From Pseudomonadota bacterium (GTDB taxonomy: Bacteria > Pseudomonadota > Gammaproteobacteria > Burkholderiales > Burkholderiaceae_C): a DNA stretch of 64,000 nt. How positions within the stretch are numbered: the stretch's first letter is position 1; the number at the start of each line of letters is the position of its first letter. A program made the position numbers and the translations under genes. Under the pieces are notes generated by a model. It ran no database searches. It was not told where the DNA came from and saw only the letters and a program-made list of their open reading frames with translations. The DNA is taken from assembly GCA_021783695.1 (NCBI GenBank), contig JAJXTO010000001.1, forward strand, positions 104,823 to 168,822. Reading direction: 5' to 3'. Below, piece after piece: positions 43,069-55,022 of this stretch.

Positions 43069-43590
43069 ATGAAACGCAACCACAGACTACTGGGTCTTGC
43101 CGCCGCCCTCTCTCTTGCCGTGATCGGCACGGCCTCTGCACAACCCCCTGCCCATCCAGGGCAGTACGGCTGCATGCAGGGGGCAGAATCTGACATGGGC
43201 ATGATGGGCGGCCGAGGCATGGCCGCAGGCATGATGGGGCGCGGGGATCCAGCAGCCAGGATGGAAAATCGTCTCAGCGCGATGAAGGCTGAATTGCAGA
43301 TCACACCGCAGCAAGAACCCGCTTGGGATGCTTTCATGGCACAAGCCAAGAAGCAGGCCGCTGGCATGCAATCCATGCGGACGACCCTGTTTGAGGCAAA
43401 GGGCAATGCCCCGGACCGCTTGGCGCAACGCACCCAGTTAATGCAAGAGCGCGTGGCAGGCATGGAAACCATGACCGCTGCGATGAAAACGCTTTACGCG
43501 CAACTGAGCCCGACGCAGCAAGCCACGCTGAATCAGCGGTTTGGCCCGATGGCCGCAACCCGCAATGGAATGCCTGCGAACGCGCAGTAA
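43069..43590 (+). CDS. Spy/CpxP-like Met-rich periplasmic protein
   Basis: A 173-residue exported protein: signal peptide 1-24 (ASA), one cysteine at residue 35, and a Gly/Met-rich stretch (residues ~36-66 with SDMGMMGGRGMAAGMMGRG). Two LTxxQ-like motifs (LQITPQQEPAW and LSPTQQATLNQRF) lie in a helical body. Spy and CpxP are periplasmic chaperones induced by envelope stress and copper. The Met-rich part may bind Cu(I). A good ribosome binding site (CGGAG) precedes the ATG. It lies divergent from the two-component pair and upstream of the SHOCT gene. Confidence 0.85.
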   Translation: MKRNHRLLGLAAALSLAVIGTASAQPPAHPGQYGCMQGAESDMGMMGGRGMAAGMMGRGDPAARMENRLSAMKAELQITPQQEPAWDAFMAQAKKQAAGMQSMRTTLFEAKGNAPDRLAQRTQLMQERVAGMETMTAAMKTLYAQLSPTQQATLNQRFGPMAATRNGMPANAQ

Positions 43591-43695
43591 GCCTGAACCA
43601 TGTGAGGGTTCTGGAGTGCGCCGCCGCAACCCGCCGAATGCGCGCGCACTCCAGCAAGACATGGAGTCGGCGCTGAACACGGAGGAGTACGCATC

Positions 43696-43929
43696 ATGAT
43701 GGGCTATTGGGGTTGGGGCGCAGGCCCTTGGTTGGGGATGTGGATCATTCCAGTTCTTGTGCTTGGCCTGATTCTCTGGCTGATTTTCCGAGGGGGATAC
43801 CCTGCGACGCACTGCGGAGAACGGCATCACAGGAAAGAGTCTGCGCGTGAGGCGCTTGACCGGCGCTATGCGAACGGTGAAATCAGTCGCGAGGACTATC
43901 AACGCATGAAACAGGAGATCGGGTTATGA
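43696..43929 (+). CDS. SHOCT-domain small membrane protein
   Basis: A 77-residue protein with a Trp/Gly/Met-rich N-terminus (MMGYWGWGAGPWLGMW), one helix (IIPVLVLGLILWLIF) and a C-terminal SHOCT motif (ALDRRYANGEISREDYQRMKQEI). SHOCT is a short oligomerisation motif found in many small envelope proteins. GGAGGAG precedes the start. Such proteins often accompany copper-response genes in betaproteobacteria. Its job here is unknown, but context suggests the same regulon as the Spy-like protein. Confidence 0.85.
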   Translation: MMGYWGWGAGPWLGMWIIPVLVLGLILWLIFRGGYPATHCGERHHRKESAREALDRRYANGEISREDYQRMKQEIGL

Positions 43930-43974
43930 GAACAGCGAAAGCAGAACCCGCATCGGCGGACCAGTTTGCATGAC

Positions 43975-44088
43975 ATGCCTCTCACACGGCGGCAGGTTGT
44001 CGCCGGGGCCATTTCGGGCAGCGCCCTTTGGCTGGCCGGGCGCACGCCTGATCAGGGCACGGGTCGCATGTCCACGCCGGGTGCATGA
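43975..44088 (+). pseudogene. Truncated Tat-signal remnant, probably of a multicopper oxidase
   Basis: A 37-codon open frame beginning MPLTRRQVVAGAISGSALW: a twin-arginine signal (TRRQVV) with hydrophobic core and an Ala-Gly-Arg end, then only about 15 residues before a TGA. A Tat signal with no mature protein is best read as the 5' stub of a lost gene. In related genomes a copper-resistance multicopper oxidase commonly follows a SHOCT gene, and its signal peptide looks like this. The rest is absent, as anmK follows within 60 bases on the other strand. The copper oxidase identity is inferred. Confidence 0.5.
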
Positions 44089-44147
44089 ATGACGCCAACA
44101 ACCATTTCAGCAGGCCATTTCAGGCACGCATGTCGCTTGCCGTGCAT

Positions 44148-45263
44148 TCACGCCGGATAGATCGCACCGAGGATGCGCGGCCCGGCGGCGCCGGTTACGG
44201 CGGGCAGATTGCCGGGCAGCCCCTGCAGCGCTTGCTGTGCAAGCCAGGCGAAGGCGGCGGCTTCGACCTGTTCGGCCGGAATGCCGCGAGCCTCGCTGAG
44301 GTGGCAGGGCACGGCGGGCAGCGCAGCCTGTAACCGGCGCAGCAGATCGGCGTTGCGCGCGCCGCCACCGCACACCACGAGCTGCGAGATATGCGGCATG
44401 GCGTGCAGCAGGGCATCTGCCACGCTCTTCGCGGTGAGGGCGGAGAGAGTGGCCTGCACATCCCGGGGAGTCGAACGCGCTGTCTGCGACGCCAGATGCC
44501 GATCGAGCCAGGCGGGATGAAAGTCGTCGCGCCCGGTGCTTTTTGGCGCGGGGCGGGAAAAGTAGGGGTCGGCCAGCATGGCGCGCAGCAGGTCTGGCTG
44601 CGCCGTGCCGCCTGCGCCCCAAGCGCCGTCGGCGTCGAAGGTCTGGCCGGTGTGGCGCTGCGCCCAATGGTCGAGCAGGGCGTTGCCGGGGCCGGTATCG
44701 AAACCGAGAGTGCGGCCATCGGCGAACAGCAGGCTGAGATTGGCGAAGCCGCCGAGATTGAGCACGGCAACATCCTCGCCGGGCACGGCAAACACGGCGC
44801 GGTGGAACGCGGGCACCAGCGGCGCGCCCTGGCCCCCGGCGGCGACATCGCGGCTGCGAAAATCGGCCACGACCGCAATGCCGGTGCGCTCGGCCAGGGC
44901 GGCCGGGGCGCTCAGTTGCTGGGTGTAGCCCAGATCGGGGCGGTGGCGCACGGTCTGCCCATGGGCGCCGATGGCGCGGACCGCAGACGCTCGCAGCCCT
45001 GTCGACTGCAGCAAGTCCGCCACCACATCGGCAGACAGCGCCGTGAGTTGCAGGGCAGCAAGTGCGCTGCGGTGCAGTTCGTCAGGCCCGGAGGTGTTGA
45101 GTGCCAGGAACTCGGCGCGCAATCCGGCCGGGAAGGGGCGCGCCGCATGCGCCATCACCTGCGGCGGCCTGCCGCCGGCGGGGCAGTCGAGCAGCACCCC
45201 ATCCACCCCGTCGAGCGAGGTGCCCGACATCAGGCCGATGGTGAGTGAAGTCTCAGTCGGCAC
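44148..45263 (-). CDS. anmK: AnmK, anhydro-N-acetylmuramic acid kinase
   Basis: A 371-residue sugar kinase that opens and phosphorylates 1,6-anhydro-MurNAc to MurNAc-6-phosphate in wall recycling. It shows the phosphate-binding start TIGLMSGTSLDGVDGVLLD, GAHGQTVRHRP, LNLGGFANLSLL, FDTGPGNALLD and LVVCGGGARNADLL. The start is GTG, 11 bases before the end of the overlapping M23 gene upstream. It ends an operon after two M23 proteins and complements the AmpG-like permease about 10 kb away. Confidence 0.95.
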   Translation of the reverse strand: MPTETSLTIGLMSGTSLDGVDGVLLDCPAGGRPPQVMAHAARPFPAGLRAEFLALNTSGPDELHRSALAALQLTALSADVVADLLQSTGLRASAVRAIGAHGQTVRHRPDLGYTQQLSAPAALAERTGIAVVADFRSRDVAAGGQGAPLVPAFHRAVFAVPGEDVAVLNLGGFANLSLLFADGRTLGFDTGPGNALLDHWAQRHTGQTFDADGAWGAGGTAQPDLLRAMLADPYFSRPAPKSTGRDDFHPAWLDRHLASQTARSTPRDVQATLSALTAKSVADALLHAMPHISQLVVCGGGARNADLLRRLQAALPAVPCHLSEARGIPAEQVEAAAFAWLAQQALQGLPGNLPAVTGAAGPRILGAIYPA

Positions 45264-46647
45264 GCGCCAGCCGGATGGCGTCGTCGCCTCCCGCCGCTTG
45301 CGCCAGCTGGGTGCGCATCACCGCCGTGGCGGCAAAGAATGCGGCCTTCTCACCCGGCGGCAGCGGCTTGCCTTGCGGCACAAGGCTGGCCATGCGCTGG
45401 GGATCGGCCAGACGACCCGCGGAATGGAATTCAAAATGCAGATGCGGCCCGGTGGAGGTGCCGCTGTTGCCGGTTTTTCCGATCAACTCCCCTTCGCTCA
45501 CCGTCTGGCCCGGCTTGACGGCAATGCTGCTCAGATGGGCATAGACGGTTTCGAATCCGCCGGGATGGCCGATCTTGACCACATTGCCGTAGCCGCTTTG
45601 CATCCCGGCAAACTTCACCCGGCCTTCGGCGACACTGGGTACCGGCGTGCCGATGTGCGCGGCGTAATCGACGCCTTCATGCATTTCGCGGCGCCCTTTG
45701 ACGGGATGCAGGCGCATGCCGAACGGCGACGTGATCTTGGCACCGGGCAGCGGTGAACTGGCCCAGGTCTTTTCCATCCCCTGGCCTGCCGGGGTGTAGT
45801 AGGCGCCCTTGGCGTTGCCGCTGCTGGCGAACCAGACGGCCTGGCGGGTGGTGCCGCGGGTGCGAATCTCTGCCGCAAGCAGGCGGCCGGGGCGCACTTC
45901 TCTGCCATCCAGGGTCTGCATTTCATACACCAGCGCCACCTGATCGCCCTTGCGCAGGGTGCGGCGCAGGTCCATTTGCGGGGCGAACACCTTGATCAGT
46001 TGCGTGCCGACTGGCGCAGGCACGCCAGACTGGCTGAGCGCCGTGCTCAGTGCGCCGCGCACCGACACGCTGGCCAGCCGCGTGCGCGTTGCCATCTGGC
46101 GTTCGGTGGTCGAGACGTCCAAGCCGCCGTCCGCGGCTGCACGCACCTGCAGCTCGCGCCAGACCGGCGCGGTGTCTGCGTCCGCGGGCAGGGGCAGTGT
46201 GGCGCTGAGTTGCAGCAGCTCGCCCTGCGCGTTCACCAGCGCGCGCACCGGCTCGGGGGTGGCGCCTGCAGACACCAGGGCGCGGATGCGCGCATCCGCG
46301 CCCAACTGCTTGACTGCGGCCGGATCGGTGACGCCCAGACGCCTGAGCAATTGCTGCACCGTGTCCTGACGCCGCACCAAAGTGCTTTGGGCATAGTGCA
46401 GATCGGCGCTCGCAATGGCGGCGGTCTGCGCCTGCGCATTGGCGTCGAACGTGGTGGCCACGGTGACGCGCGGCGGCAGTTGCGGCTGCGCCTCGACCAA
46501 GGCATAGGCCCCGGCGCTGCTCAGCAGCAGCGCGCTGCCCACGCTCGCAGCGACGCGACGGGGATGGGCGCGCAGCGCCGCGTACAGCGCAGCGGACCGT
46601 TGGGTGACGCGCATGGCCGCGCGTCTGCCTCGGGACAGATCAACCAT
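45253..46647 (-). CDS. M23 (LytM-type) peptidoglycan endopeptidase
   Basis: A 464-residue envelope protein anchored by one N-terminal helix (~33-50). A periplasmic part with an OapA/LysM-like N-terminal region (~60-160) and linker domain leads to the M23 zinc peptidase domain (~303-415). Active-site residues are complete: H323 and D327 (MHEGVDY), H371 (YAHLSS), H402 and H404 (GPHLHFEF). It should cut peptide cross-bridges in peptidoglycan. It is paired with a second, altered M23 copy just upstream, overlapping it by eight bases, and with anmK downstream. Confidence 0.93.
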   Translation of the reverse strand: MVDLSRGRRAAMRVTQRSAALYAALRAHPRRVAASVGSALLLSSAGAYALVEAQPQLPPRVTVATTFDANAQAQTAAIASADLHYAQSTLVRRQDTVQQLLRRLGVTDPAAVKQLGADARIRALVSAGATPEPVRALVNAQGELLQLSATLPLPADADTAPVWRELQVRAAADGGLDVSTTERQMATRTRLASVSVRGALSTALSQSGVPAPVGTQLIKVFAPQMDLRRTLRKGDQVALVYEMQTLDGREVRPGRLLAAEIRTRGTTRQAVWFASSGNAKGAYYTPAGQGMEKTWASSPLPGAKITSPFGMRLHPVKGRREMHEGVDYAAHIGTPVPSVAEGRVKFAGMQSGYGNVVKIGHPGGFETVYAHLSSIAVKPGQTVSEGELIGKTGNSGTSTGPHLHFEFHSAGRLADPQRMASLVPQGKPLPPGEKAAFFAATAVMRTQLAQAAGGDDAIRLARAD

Positions 46648-48058
46648 GCCGCGCCTCCTTGCTCGACGGCGCGGCGGCGCTGGCCACCGGATTGCCGCCG
46701 TCGATCACGGCCAGCAGTTGCCGCGGCTCGGCGGTCTGCGCGAGGAACTCGGCGCGCAGCGCAGCGGGCACCGGCGTGCCCTTGGGCGCGTATTGCGCGA
46801 TGGTCAGCGGATTGACTGGCGTGCCATGCACAAAGAACTGGAAGTACAGATGCGGCCCGGTAGACCAGCCGGTGCTGCCCGACAGCGCCACCACCTCGCC
46901 CTGCTTGACCTCTTCGCCGACATGCACCTTGAACGCGCTCAGATGCGAGTAAATGGTGGCAAACCCGCCGGGGTGATCGACCTTGACATACTTGCCGTAG
47001 CCCGTGCCCCAGCCGGCGTATACCACGCGGCCATCGGCAATGGTCTTGACCGGCGTGCCCATGGGAATGGCCAGATCGATGCCTTTGTGGAACTCATGGA
47101 AGTGCATCACCGGGTTGGTGCGCCAGCCCCAGCCGGAGGTGATGCGGTCGTAGGGCAGGGGGGAGAGCAGGAAGGCGCGGCTCAGGCTGTCGCCGTTGGG
47201 GGCGTAATAGCCGGAGACTTTGGCGTCGCCCTTGGCGTCGAACCACACGGCCTTGTAGTCGTGTCCCTGATTGATGAATTGCGCCGACACCAGCCGACCG
47301 TCCGCCAGGGTCTGGCCCTGTGACTGATAGACGCGGTACACCACATTGAAACGGTCGCCCGGATGCAGGTTGCGGCGGAAATTGATCTGGGTGTCAAACA
47401 CATTGATCAGTTGCGAGGCCACGTTGTGCGGCAGCCCGGCGTCGTCTGCCGCGGCAAAAAAGCTGGACTTCACCACGCCGCTGGCCGCGCGCAGTGCGGG
47501 CTGGACGATGCGCGTCTGCGTCTGCACGTCCCATCCTTGCGGCGCGGCCTTGACGCGCAGTTCGCGCCACTCACGCGCATCGCTGGCGCCATCCGCCACG
47601 GGCTTGAGGCCCGGCAGACGCCCCTGCAGACTTTGGAGTTCCCCCAGATTGCTCACTTGAGCGCTGACCACACGGCCCGGATCGCCCGTCACCAGGGTGC
47701 GCAGATCAGACTGTGCGCTGAGCTGGCGCAACTGCTGCGGGTCGGTCACCTGCAGACGGCGCAGCAGCGATTCAACCGTATCGTTCGCCCGCACATGCGC
47801 CGTGGTGTAGACCACCTGATCGGCATTCGAGAGCTGGTCGGCCTGTTGCGGCGCGGTGCTCGCCACCGCCACGCTGACCCAGGTAGGCGCCGGCGGATGC
47901 GCTTGCGGCCCTTCGTAAGCCAGGGCGAAAGCCGCGGCGCTGGTCAGCAGCAAACCGCTTCCAACCCCAGCCAAAACCCGTTTGTGATGCTGATGCAGCC
48001 AATCGGCAAGACTCTGCGCGCCTTGCGCCGCAGATTGTTTGAATTCGACAAAAGACAT
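46640..48058 (-). CDS. M23-family protein with a degenerate zinc site
   Basis: A 472-residue paralogue of the next gene with the same layout: an N-terminal helix (~29-47), a helical/OapA-like region, a linker and an M23 domain (~305-415). Three of the active-site elements remain: H324 and D328 (FHKGIDL), H372 (YSHLSA) and H403. However, the second histidine of HxH, a zinc ligand, is tyrosine Y405 (GPHLYFQFF). It may be inactive and act as a regulator or binder, as EnvC and NlpD do. The ATG at 48058 has AGGAG seven bases upstream; a GTG two codons earlier is less likely. Confidence 0.9.
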   Translation of the reverse strand: MSFVEFKQSAAQGAQSLADWLHQHHKRVLAGVGSGLLLTSAAAFALAYEGPQAHPPAPTWVSVAVASTAPQQADQLSNADQVVYTTAHVRANDTVESLLRRLQVTDPQQLRQLSAQSDLRTLVTGDPGRVVSAQVSNLGELQSLQGRLPGLKPVADGASDAREWRELRVKAAPQGWDVQTQTRIVQPALRAASGVVKSSFFAAADDAGLPHNVASQLINVFDTQINFRRNLHPGDRFNVVYRVYQSQGQTLADGRLVSAQFINQGHDYKAVWFDAKGDAKVSGYYAPNGDSLSRAFLLSPLPYDRITSGWGWRTNPVMHFHEFHKGIDLAIPMGTPVKTIADGRVVYAGWGTGYGKYVKVDHPGGFATIYSHLSAFKVHVGEEVKQGEVVALSGSTGWSTGPHLYFQFFVHGTPVNPLTIAQYAPKGTPVPAALRAEFLAQTAEPRQLLAVIDGGNPVASAAAPSSKEARHG

Positions 48059-48351
48059 CCCCACTCCTCACACTTCAGGCTGTGGCGCGCGCGCCGATCC
48101 CGACAATGGAAAGTGGCGCCGAAGGCCCTGCCTCCGACACCGTGATGGCACCACCGACAACGGGCGGCGAGACGAACAAAGCGTCTTCGAGCGCACCCTG
48201 GGCGCGGCTGGATGGTGGAGCGCGCATGCGCTTCGCATCCAGCAGTCACGCTGTGGCACCGAATACACTGCACCCTTTGCTAAAACGAATGCAGCACGGA
48301 CATAAAACCGCGAGTCTAACAGCCCGCTTGGCGCATTTTTCGATTCTCCCC

Positions 48352-49587
48352 ATGATGGACTCCAACTCTCCCGCCGACCTTCCAGACACCGTGCGCCAGG
48401 CACTGACCATCACCAAACGCGGCTGCGCCGAACTGCTGGTGGAAGCGGACTGGATTGCCAAACTGACCCGCAGCGCCAAGACCGGCAAGCCGCTGCGCAT
48501 CAAACTCGGCCTCGACCCCACCGCGCCCGACATTCATATCGGCCACACCGTGGTGCTCAACAAGCTCAGGCAGTTGCAAGATCTGGGCCACACGGTGATT
48601 TTTCTGATCGGCGACTTCACCTCGCGCATCGGCGACCCGTCCGGGCGCAACGCCACGCGGCCGCCCTTGACCCTCGCGCAGATCAAGACCAACGCCGAGA
48701 CCTATTACGCCCAGGCCAGCCTGGTGCTCGACCCGGAAAAAACCGAGATTCGCTACAACTCCGAATGGAGCGAGCAGCTGGGCGCCGACGGCATGATCCG
48801 CCTGGCCGCCAAGTACACCCTGGCGCGCCTGCTGGAGCGCGACGATTTCACCAAGCGGTTCAAAGACGGCGTGCCCATTGCCATGCACGAACTGCTCTAC
48901 CCGCTGATGCAGGGCTACGACTCGGTGGCGCTCAAGAGCGACCTCGAACTCGGCGGCACCGACCAGAAGTTCAACCTGTTGGTCGGGCGCGAGCTGCAGC
49001 GCGAGTACGGCCAGGAGCCGCAGTGCATCCTCACCATGCCACTGCTCGAAGGGCTGGACGGGGTGGAAAAGATGTCTAAATCCAAGGGCAACTACATCGG
49101 CATTCAGGAAGCCCCGGCGACCATGTTCGCCAAGCTGCTGTCCATCAGCGATACCCTGATGTGGCGCTATTTCGAACTGCTGTCCTTCCGCCCGATGGCG
49201 GAGATTGCCACGTTAAAGACCGAAGTCGAGGCCGGGCGCAACCCGAAAGACGCCAAGGTGCTGCTGGCGCGCGAAATCGTCACCCGTTTCCACAGCGCCG
49301 CGGCAGCAGACGCGGCCGAGGCCGACTTCGCCCTGCGCGCCCGCGGCGGCATCCCCGACGACATTCCCCAGGTCAAGCTGGCGCTGCCCGAAGGCGGACT
49401 GGCGCTGCCGCAGGCGCTCAAGCAGGCCGGGCTGGTGCCCTCCACCGCCGAAGCGCTGCGCATGATCGAACAGCGCGGCGTGCGCGTGGACGGAACGGTG
49501 GCCGAAGACCGCGCGCTCAAGCTCGCGGCGGGCACCGTGGTGCTGCAGGTGGGCAAACGCAAGTTCGCCCGGGTGACGCTGGCCTGA
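48352..49587 (+). CDS. tyrS: Tyrosyl-tRNA synthetase (TyrS type)
   Basis: A 411-residue class I synthetase that charges tRNA-Tyr. It has HIGH in [15 protein letters not shown], the tyrosine pocket [18 protein letters not shown] in [10 protein letters not shown] and a C-terminal S4 RNA-binding domain ([19 protein letters not shown]). Length is that of the long TyrS group lacking the extra TyrZ features. It starts at ATG-ATG, divergent from the M23 pair across 293 bases. I saw no T-box or attenuator. Confidence 0.97.
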   Translation: MMDSNSPADLPDTVRQALTITKRGCAELLVEADWIAKLTRSAKTGKPLRIKLGLDPTAPDIHIGHTVVLNKLRQLQDLGHTVIFLIGDFTSRIGDPSGRNATRPPLTLAQIKTNAETYYAQASLVLDPEKTEIRYNSEWSEQLGADGMIRLAAKYTLARLLERDDFTKRFKDGVPIAMHELLYPLMQGYDSVALKSDLELGGTDQKFNLLVGRELQREYGQEPQCILTMPLLEGLDGVEKMSKSKGNYIGIQEAPATMFAKLLSISDTLMWRYFELLSFRPMAEIATLKTEVEAGRNPKDAKVLLAREIVTRFHSAAAADAAEADFALRARGGIPDDIPQVKLALPEGGLALPQALKQAGLVPSTAEALRMIEQRGVRVDGTVAEDRALKLAAGTVVLQVGKRKFARVTLA

Positions 49588-49665
49588 CCGGGGCGTCAGA
49601 CGTGCCGCGGCAGATCACGCAGCGGCACAATCTGCCAATTTTGGTCGGCAGATGCGCAAAAATTG

Positions 49666-49911
49666 TCAGGCTTTGTTCACCAGCCGGATCAGCCACAGCA
49701 GCACGATGGCGCCGATGGTGGCCACGATCAGGCTGGGCAGGATGCCGCCGCCCGGAAACAGGCCGAGCATGCGGAACAGGAAGCCGCCAATGAAGGCGCC
49801 CACCACACCCACGACCAGATCGCCCAGCAGGCCAAACCCGCCGCCCCGGGTGAGCTTGCCTGCAAGCCAGCCAGCGATGAGGCCGATGATCAGAAAGCCG
49901 ATGAGTCCCAT
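49666..49911 (-). CDS. GlsB/YeaQ/YmgE-family small membrane protein
   Basis: An 81-residue protein with three helices and the family's Gly pattern (LIGFLIIGLIAGWLAGKLTRGGG, GDLVVGVVGAFIGGFLF, LIVATIGAIVLLWLI). The family is transglycosylase-associated in name and linked to general stress, but the molecular job is unknown. Single gene between tyrS and uvrA; the ATG at 49911 is preceded by GGAG. Confidence 0.9.
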   Translation of the reverse strand: MGLIGFLIIGLIAGWLAGKLTRGGGFGLLGDLVVGVVGAFIGGFLFRMLGLFPGGGILPSLIVATIGAIVLLWLIRLVNKA

Positions 49912-49978
49912 GTCGCGCTCCTTTGCCCGCAGGCGGTTGACGATGGGCGCAAGGTAACAGTGTTGCGCGCGCTTTGTC

Positions 49979-52855
<2,877 letters not shown>

Positions 52856-52878
52856 GGGCAGAGGCGGAAAAAAGCGAA

Positions 52879-52900
52879 CCTGACACTATAAGGTGCCAGG
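52879..52900. promoter_or_regulatory. Inverted repeat 24-45 bp upstream of uvrA
   Basis: CCTGACAC and GTGCCAGG pair at 7 of 8 bases around TATAAG. Reading toward uvrA, TATAGT in the centre could be a -10 box covered by the dyad. It does not resemble the LexA palindrome. Confidence 0.3.
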
Positions 52901-53132
52901 GAAAATTGGACCAGGCCGGGACGTTCACGCCGCGCACATTGCGCGAAGCCGGGTTTTGATGCAACGGCATGTAAACACCGGCACTTCTCGACAGATTCCG
53001 TGCCGAATCAACCCGCCGCTTGAGCGAAAATGCGGGCAATGGCAGGACGGCCTGTCGCTGGCATGCCCTCGTACAGCGTCCCGCGCGTTGTGCACTTTGC
53101 CGCCGCGGCGCGGCCCACCCGAGTTTCAGACC

Positions 53133-54398
53133 ATGGCTTCCAAATCCTCCCGACGATCGCCTTCCGCCACCCTCGATGACGCAATGACCCCGGCCGAGCG
53201 CCGCGCCAGCGGCACACTGGCCTCGATTTACGGCTTGCGCATGCTGGGGCTGTTTTTCATCCTGCCGGTCTTCGCGGTGTATGCCGAGCATTTGCCGCAC
53301 GGGCATGACAAATTTCTCGTCGGCCTGGCGCTGGGCATCTACGGCCTGACCCAGGCCATCATGCAAATCCCCTTCGGCATGGCCAGCGATCGGCTGGGCC
53401 GCAAGCCGGTGATGGTGTTCGGACTGTCGCTATTTGCCATCGGATCCTTCGTTGCCGGGGCGAGCGACAACCTCTATCTCATCATCATCGGCCGCGCAAT
53501 CCAGGGATCGGGCGCGATTTCCGCCGCGATCTCGGCACTGATCGCAGATTCCACCCGTGAGCAGCACCGCACCAAGGCCATGGCCATGGTCGGAATGACC
53601 ATCGGCTTTTCCTTCATCCTCTCGCTGGTCGTCGGCCCGCCCATCTACCACGCCATTTCGGTGCCCGGCATGTTCGATCTCACCGGCATCCTGGCGCTGG
53701 TGGCGATCGCCGTGGTCGTCTGGGTGGTGCCCGCAGTGCCAATGACCACCCATGCCGAGGAGGTCGAGGGGCACTGGGCCAAGGCGGTACTCACCCCCGC
53801 ACTGCTCAAGCTGGATTTTTCGATTTTCGTGGTCAATTTCCTGCAAGTCAGCATGTTCGTGGTGGTGCCTGTGGCGCTGGTGCAGTATGCGGGCATCCCC
53901 CTGCTGCATCATTGGATGGTGTATCTGCCCGTCACCCTGGTGTCGTTCGCCCTGGCGATTCCAGGCATCATCTGGGCCGAAAAGCACGGCCATATGAAGA
54001 TGGTGTTCGTCTCGTCCGTCGCGCTGCTGGTGTTGACCATGCTGGGATTCGCTGCCGGCTACAAACACCCGCTGGGGCTGATCGCGGGCCTGTTCTTTTT
54101 CTTCCTCGCCTTCAATGTGATGGAGGCGCTGCTGCCCTCGCTGGTGTCGCGCACCGCGCCGCCCAACCGCAAGGGGCTGGCGCTGGGCATCTACAACACC
54201 GGGCAATCGCTCGGGCTGTTTGCTGGCGGCGCCGTGGGCGGCCTGCTGGCGCAATACGCCACCAAGGAAGGCGTGTTCCTGGTCGCCGCGGCGCTGGCGG
54301 CGCTGTGGCTGATCGTGGCCGTCACCATTGAGCCCCCGCCCAGGCGGCACAAACCGAACGGGACCGAAGCTGCGCCAGCGCCAGCACAGAACGCCTGA
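53133..54398 (+). CDS. Major facilitator superfamily permease next to ssb
   Basis: A 421-residue, 12-helix transporter of the drug:H+ antiporter type. Helix 1 is GLRMLGLFFILPVFAVYAEHL. Motif A lies in QIPFGMASDRLGRKPVMV. It has GRAIQGSGAISAAISALIAD and the second-half GLALGIYNTGQSLGLFAGG. YajR-type relatives have an extra C-terminal domain, missing here. The substrate is unknown. I take the ATG at 53133 (MASKSS); ATG at 53184 is an alternative. It lies 91 bases before ssb on the same strand and is likely co-transcribed. Confidence 0.9.
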   Translation: MASKSSRRSPSATLDDAMTPAERRASGTLASIYGLRMLGLFFILPVFAVYAEHLPHGHDKFLVGLALGIYGLTQAIMQIPFGMASDRLGRKPVMVFGLSLFAIGSFVAGASDNLYLIIIGRAIQGSGAISAAISALIADSTREQHRTKAMAMVGMTIGFSFILSLVVGPPIYHAISVPGMFDLTGILALVAIAVVVWVVPAVPMTTHAEEVEGHWAKAVLTPALLKLDFSIFVVNFLQVSMFVVVPVALVQYAGIPLLHHWMVYLPVTLVSFALAIPGIIWAEKHGHMKMVFVSSVALLVLTMLGFAAGYKHPLGLIAGLFFFFLAFNVMEALLPSLVSRTAPPNRKGLALGIYNTGQSLGLFAGGAVGGLLAQYATKEGVFLVAAALAALWLIVAVTIEPPPRRHKPNGTEAAPAPAQNA

Positions 54399-54489
54399 TT
54401 GATCGCATCCCAGGAGGCCCAGCCGCGGCTGGCGCTATGCTTGCCGCCTTCCGCCCGCGCGCCGCGGGACACGCAATTCAGGACACACC

Positions 54490-54969
54490 ATGGCCTCCGT
54501 CAACAAAGTCATCCTCGTCGGCAATCTCGGCAAAGACCCCGAAGTGCGCTACGCCCCCAGCGGCGCGGCCATCTGCAACATCACTCTCGCCACCTCGCGC
54601 AACTGGAAAGACAAGACCAGTGGCGAAAAGCGCGAGGAAACGGAATGGCACCGCGTGGTGTTCTACGACAAACTCGCCGAAATCGCCGGGGAATACCTCA
54701 AGAAAGGTCGCCCGGTGTATGTGGAAGGCCGGCTGAAAACCCGCAAGTGGACCGACAAGGACGGCATCGAGAAATACACCACCGAGATCATCGCTGAAGA
54801 AATGCAGTTGCTCGGCGGACGTGAAGGCGGCAGCTCTGGCGGCGACGACGGCTACAGCCGCCCGCGCGAATCCGCTCCCAGCCGCCCCGCTCCCAGCCGC
54901 GCCTCCGCCCCGGCCGCAAACAAACCGGCAAGCGACTTCGGTGACATGGACGACGACATTCCGTTTTAG
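54490..54969 (+). CDS. ssb: Single-stranded DNA-binding protein
   Basis: A 159-residue tetrameric protein that coats single-stranded DNA in replication and repair. The OB fold (residues 1-110) shows [48 protein letters not shown] and [16 protein letters not shown] Gly/Ser/Pro-rich linker ends in the acidic tip MDDDIPF that recruits partner proteins. Length and order are typical. Confidence 0.98.
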   Translation: MASVNKVILVGNLGKDPEVRYAPSGAAICNITLATSRNWKDKTSGEKREETEWHRVVFYDKLAEIAGEYLKKGRPVYVEGRLKTRKWTDKDGIEKYTTEIIAEEMQLLGGREGGSSGGDDGYSRPRESAPSRPAPSRASAPAANKPASDFGDMDDDIPF

Positions 54970-55022
54970 ACCAGAAAACACACTTTTTTGTTGGGATAAA
55001 CCCGCGTCCTGGCGGACTTGCC

